Assembly: GCA_003159055.1 (NCBI GenBank)
Contig: PMLH01000564.1
Span: forward strand, 1 to 6,829
DNA: 6,829 bases
Direction of reading: 5' to 3'
From: Myxococcales bacterium
GTDB taxonomy: Bacteria > Myxococcota > Polyangia > Fen-1088
Made by a program: the position numbers and the translations under genes. Positions within the stretch are counted from its first letter, which is position 1, and every line of letters begins with the position of its first letter. Below, piece after piece: positions 5,845 to 6,829 of this stretch. The notes below the pieces were generated by a model, which did no database searches, was not told where the DNA came from, and saw only the letters and a program-made list of their open reading frames with translations.

Positions 5845-6531
5845 CTAGGGACATCCAAACCCAAACTGAACGCGTAGCTGGGGATCGGGTGCGCCGGTTT
5901 CGGTAGCCGGGAGATCGGTCTCGAGTGTCCAAACGCCGTCCGCGCCCACGGCGACGTCGACCTTGTCATCGCCCGAGATGCACGTCGAGGCCATCTCTGC
6001 GTGGCTCACGCAGATCCTCCCGGGCTGCACGCGGCCGGCCCGGACAATTCTGGGTGCCGCGATAGCGAGCACGCGCAGGGCGCTGCCTGCCGTCACAAGC
6101 TCGAAGGAACCCCTGCATTTGCCGGATCCGGCGTCACATGTCGATGCGGCGGCTTTCTCGACGGGGCCTTTCACCACGTCGACGGACCTCGTGGCAAACG
6201 ACTGTCCATCGGCGGGATTCGCGTCCAGGGCTCGGATGGTAAAAGCCGTCGGGTTGGCCACAGAGAGGCTTCGCTCTCCCTGCGACGGCACTGGTTCGTC
6301 TTTCGAGTCGCTTTCGCCTTGCCCGGTGCGCAGCGAGGCGCGTCCCTGGACGTTCCACTTCAGGCTCACGACTTGTCCGGGACACACAAGCGGCGGCTCG
6401 ACGGAAAACGAAACGACCTTGTGGGCGCAGGACACCACCAGAAGCAGAGCCGGGAGCCAAAGAAGGAAGCGTTTCGATTGCATGCGAGTCTCGGGTGTTT
6501 GTCGCGGTGGTGCGACCTGAATCTGCCTCAT
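5845..6531 (-). CDS. Putative Ig-like lipoprotein, operon partner of the phosphoesterase
   Basis: A 228-residue exported lipoprotein of unknown function. A basic n-region leads into the hydrophobic segment FLLWLPALLLVVSC, with lipobox VVSC and predicted lipidated C35. Residue +2 is Ala, favouring the outer membrane. Residues about 38-120 (SFSVEPPLVCPGQVVSLKWN, then SLSVANPTAFTIRALDA) resemble Ig-like domains found in bacterial surface proteins, with the typical 'cPGq.v.L.Wnv' opening and 'p..T.yti.a' strand. Residues about 130-228 form a second beta-rich part with C132, C139, C174, C184 and C227, a possible disulfide-bonded module. Two starts are possible. ATG 6531 has GGGAG 7 bases upstream; ATG 6483 (M17) gives a more compact signal peptide but a poor ribosome site. 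I prefer 6531. The downstream phosphoesterase begins 23 bp after the stop, suggesting one transcript and perhaps a surface or chaperone-like partnership, which is an inference. Confidence 0.75.
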   Translation of the reverse strand: MRQIQVAPPRQTPETRMQSKRFLLWLPALLLVVSCAHKVVSFSVEPPLVCPGQVVSLKWNVQGRASLRTGQGESDSKDEPVPSQGERSLSVANPTAFTIRALDANPADGQSFATRSVDVVKGPVEKAAASTCDAGSGKCRGSFELVTAGSALRVLAIAAPRIVRAGRVQPGRICVSHAEMASTCISGDDKVDVAVGADGVWTLETDLPATETGAPDPQLRVQFGFGCP

Positions 6532-6538
6532 CGTCCGT

Positions 6539-6543
6539 CTCCC
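6539..6543 (-). promoter_or_regulatory. Shine-Dalgarno favouring the start at 6531
   Basis: GGGAG on the minus strand is 7 bases before ATG 6531. The alternative ATG at 6483 has only a weak GAG nearby. No clear -35/-10 pair was found between here and the aldolase terminator, so the operon promoter is not identified. Confidence 0.5.
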
Positions 6544-6633
6544 ACTGAATCGACCGATCCTGTCCGATGAAGATGCTGAACAAGCGCATTGGATTCACGG
6601 AAATGAAGCGTTGGGGTCGCTCTCGGGGTCCCC

Positions 6634-6671
6634 AAAAGCAAAGGCACGGTCAGGTTCCCCTGCCGTGCCTT
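6634..6671 (-). terminator. Intrinsic terminator of the aldolase gene
   Basis: AAGGCACGG (6641-6649) pairs with CCGTGCCTT (6663-6671). After one bulged T (6650), CAGG (6651-6654) pairs with CCTG (6659-6662), leaving a TTCC loop: 13 pairs in all. On the minus strand the stem is followed by TTTGCTTTTGG, an interrupted T-tract, as expected for Rho-independent termination. It lies about 47 bp behind the aldolase stop. The plus strand has no T-run after the stem, so it acts in the aldolase direction. The rest of the 186-bp gap (6532-6717) holds no gene. Confidence 0.75.
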
Positions 6672-6677
6672 CTGCGG

Positions 6678-6718
6678 TCCGGATCTCTGTGCTCTCTCCG
6701 GACCTCTGTGCTCTCTCC
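6678..6718. repeat. 19-bp tandem repeat abutting the aldolase stop codon
   Basis: The unit TCCGGATCTCTGTGCTCTC (6678-6696) is repeated as TCCGGACCTCTGTGCTCTC (6697-6715), one mismatch apart, followed by TCC (6716-6718) of a third copy. The last base overlaps the aldolase stop triplet (6718-6720). Each unit opens with the palindrome TCCGGA. It looks like a recent local duplication in the 3' untranslated region; no function is evident. Confidence 0.8.
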
Positions 6719-6829
6719 TAGCCGAAGATCTCCTTGCCGTGTCCGGCCGAGCCGAGCACGTTCTTGTTCTTCTCGATGATCAGCGTCTTCAGCTCGTCGC
6801 GGGCTGGGCCGAGGTACTTGCGCGGGTCG
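6718..6829 (-). CDS. fba: Class II fructose-bisphosphate aldolase, C-terminal fragment
   Basis: Only the last 36 residues are in the window; the gene continues beyond the right edge. They begin DPRKYLGPARDELK and end VLGSAGHGKEIFG before a TAG stop (6718-6720). The DPRK(Y/F)-x-x-P(A/G)R motif followed by a helix and a Gly-containing tail is characteristic of the C-terminus of class II (Zn-dependent) fructose-bisphosphate aldolases, for example the FDPRKFIGPGRDAIK tail of Bacillus FbaA. The enzyme cleaves fructose 1,6-bisphosphate into dihydroxyacetone phosphate and glyceraldehyde 3-phosphate in cytoplasmic glycolysis and gluconeogenesis. Catalytic and metal residues lie outside the window, so activity cannot be judged. 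A strong terminator follows, so it is probably the last gene of its transcript. Confidence 0.75.
   Translation of the reverse strand, partial: DPRKYLGPARDELKTLIIEKNKNVLGSAGHGKEIFG

Noticed and set aside
4481..5848. Long plus-strand open frame (455 codons) opposite the phosphoesterase gene
   Set aside because: It lies antisense to a gene with clear family motifs. Its translation is low-complexity and His/Gly/Arg-rich, as expected for a GC-rich shadow frame.
5822..5932. N-terminal extension of the phosphoesterase from ATG 5932
   Set aside because: It overlaps the upstream lipoprotein gene by 88 bp and encodes Arg-rich sequence unlike the family. A strong ribosome site supports ATG 5821.
6611..6635. 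TTGGGG/CCCCAA stem next to the aldolase terminator
   Set aside because: It is short, with a mismatched interior, and shares bases with the terminator T-tract. A separate function is not supported.

Overview
The window is GC-rich bacterial chromosome with short intergenic gaps and leading-edge lipoprotein genes. The mix of lipobox-bearing proteins of unknown function, a long APC-type permease and a secreted-style phosphoesterase looks most like a deltaproteobacterium in the broad sense (Myxococcota or a relative). This placement is an inference from gene style, not from a marker gene. No mobile element, CRISPR array, tRNA or rRNA is visible.

Layout from left to right. Positions 1-267 carry no convincing gene. 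A cysteine-containing lipoprotein with an SbsA-type Ig-like segment is on the minus strand (268-1509). A 699-residue KimA-type APC permease is also on the minus strand (1584-3683). The 263 bp between the permease and the plus-strand thiol peroxidase gene tpx (3947-4450) is a divergent control region. Convergent with tpx is a minus-strand two-gene operon: an Ig-like lipoprotein (5845-6531) followed 23 bp later by a phospholipase C/acid phosphatase-type phosphoesterase (start 5821, end 4493). At the right edge is the C-terminus of a class II fructose-bisphosphate aldolase (6718-6829, minus) with a hairpin terminator behind it.

The main discovery is in the permease leader. Read on the minus strand, 3832-3721 matches the conserved blocks of the ydaO-yuaA (c-di-AMP) riboswitch in the right order. 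These are TGCCGAATC, a short P2 hairpin, GGGGGAACC, GGGGCTAAG, a GGAG/CTCC hairpin, and the hallmark CCCGACAGCTAAC. A good sigma70-type promoter (TTGACT, 17 bp, TAGATC) would start the transcript at the 5' edge of the aptamer. The controlled gene has the signatures of KimA potassium importers (an Asp-x6-Tyr motif in the first membrane segment and SGGGGYVVA). The likely circuit is therefore potassium uptake controlled by c-di-AMP, in a lineage where this is less familiar than in Firmicutes and Actinobacteria.

A second point is that the Tpx keeps its peroxidatic cysteine (C60) but has arginine where the usual resolving cysteine sits. It has an extra cysteine (C130) next to the active-site arginine.
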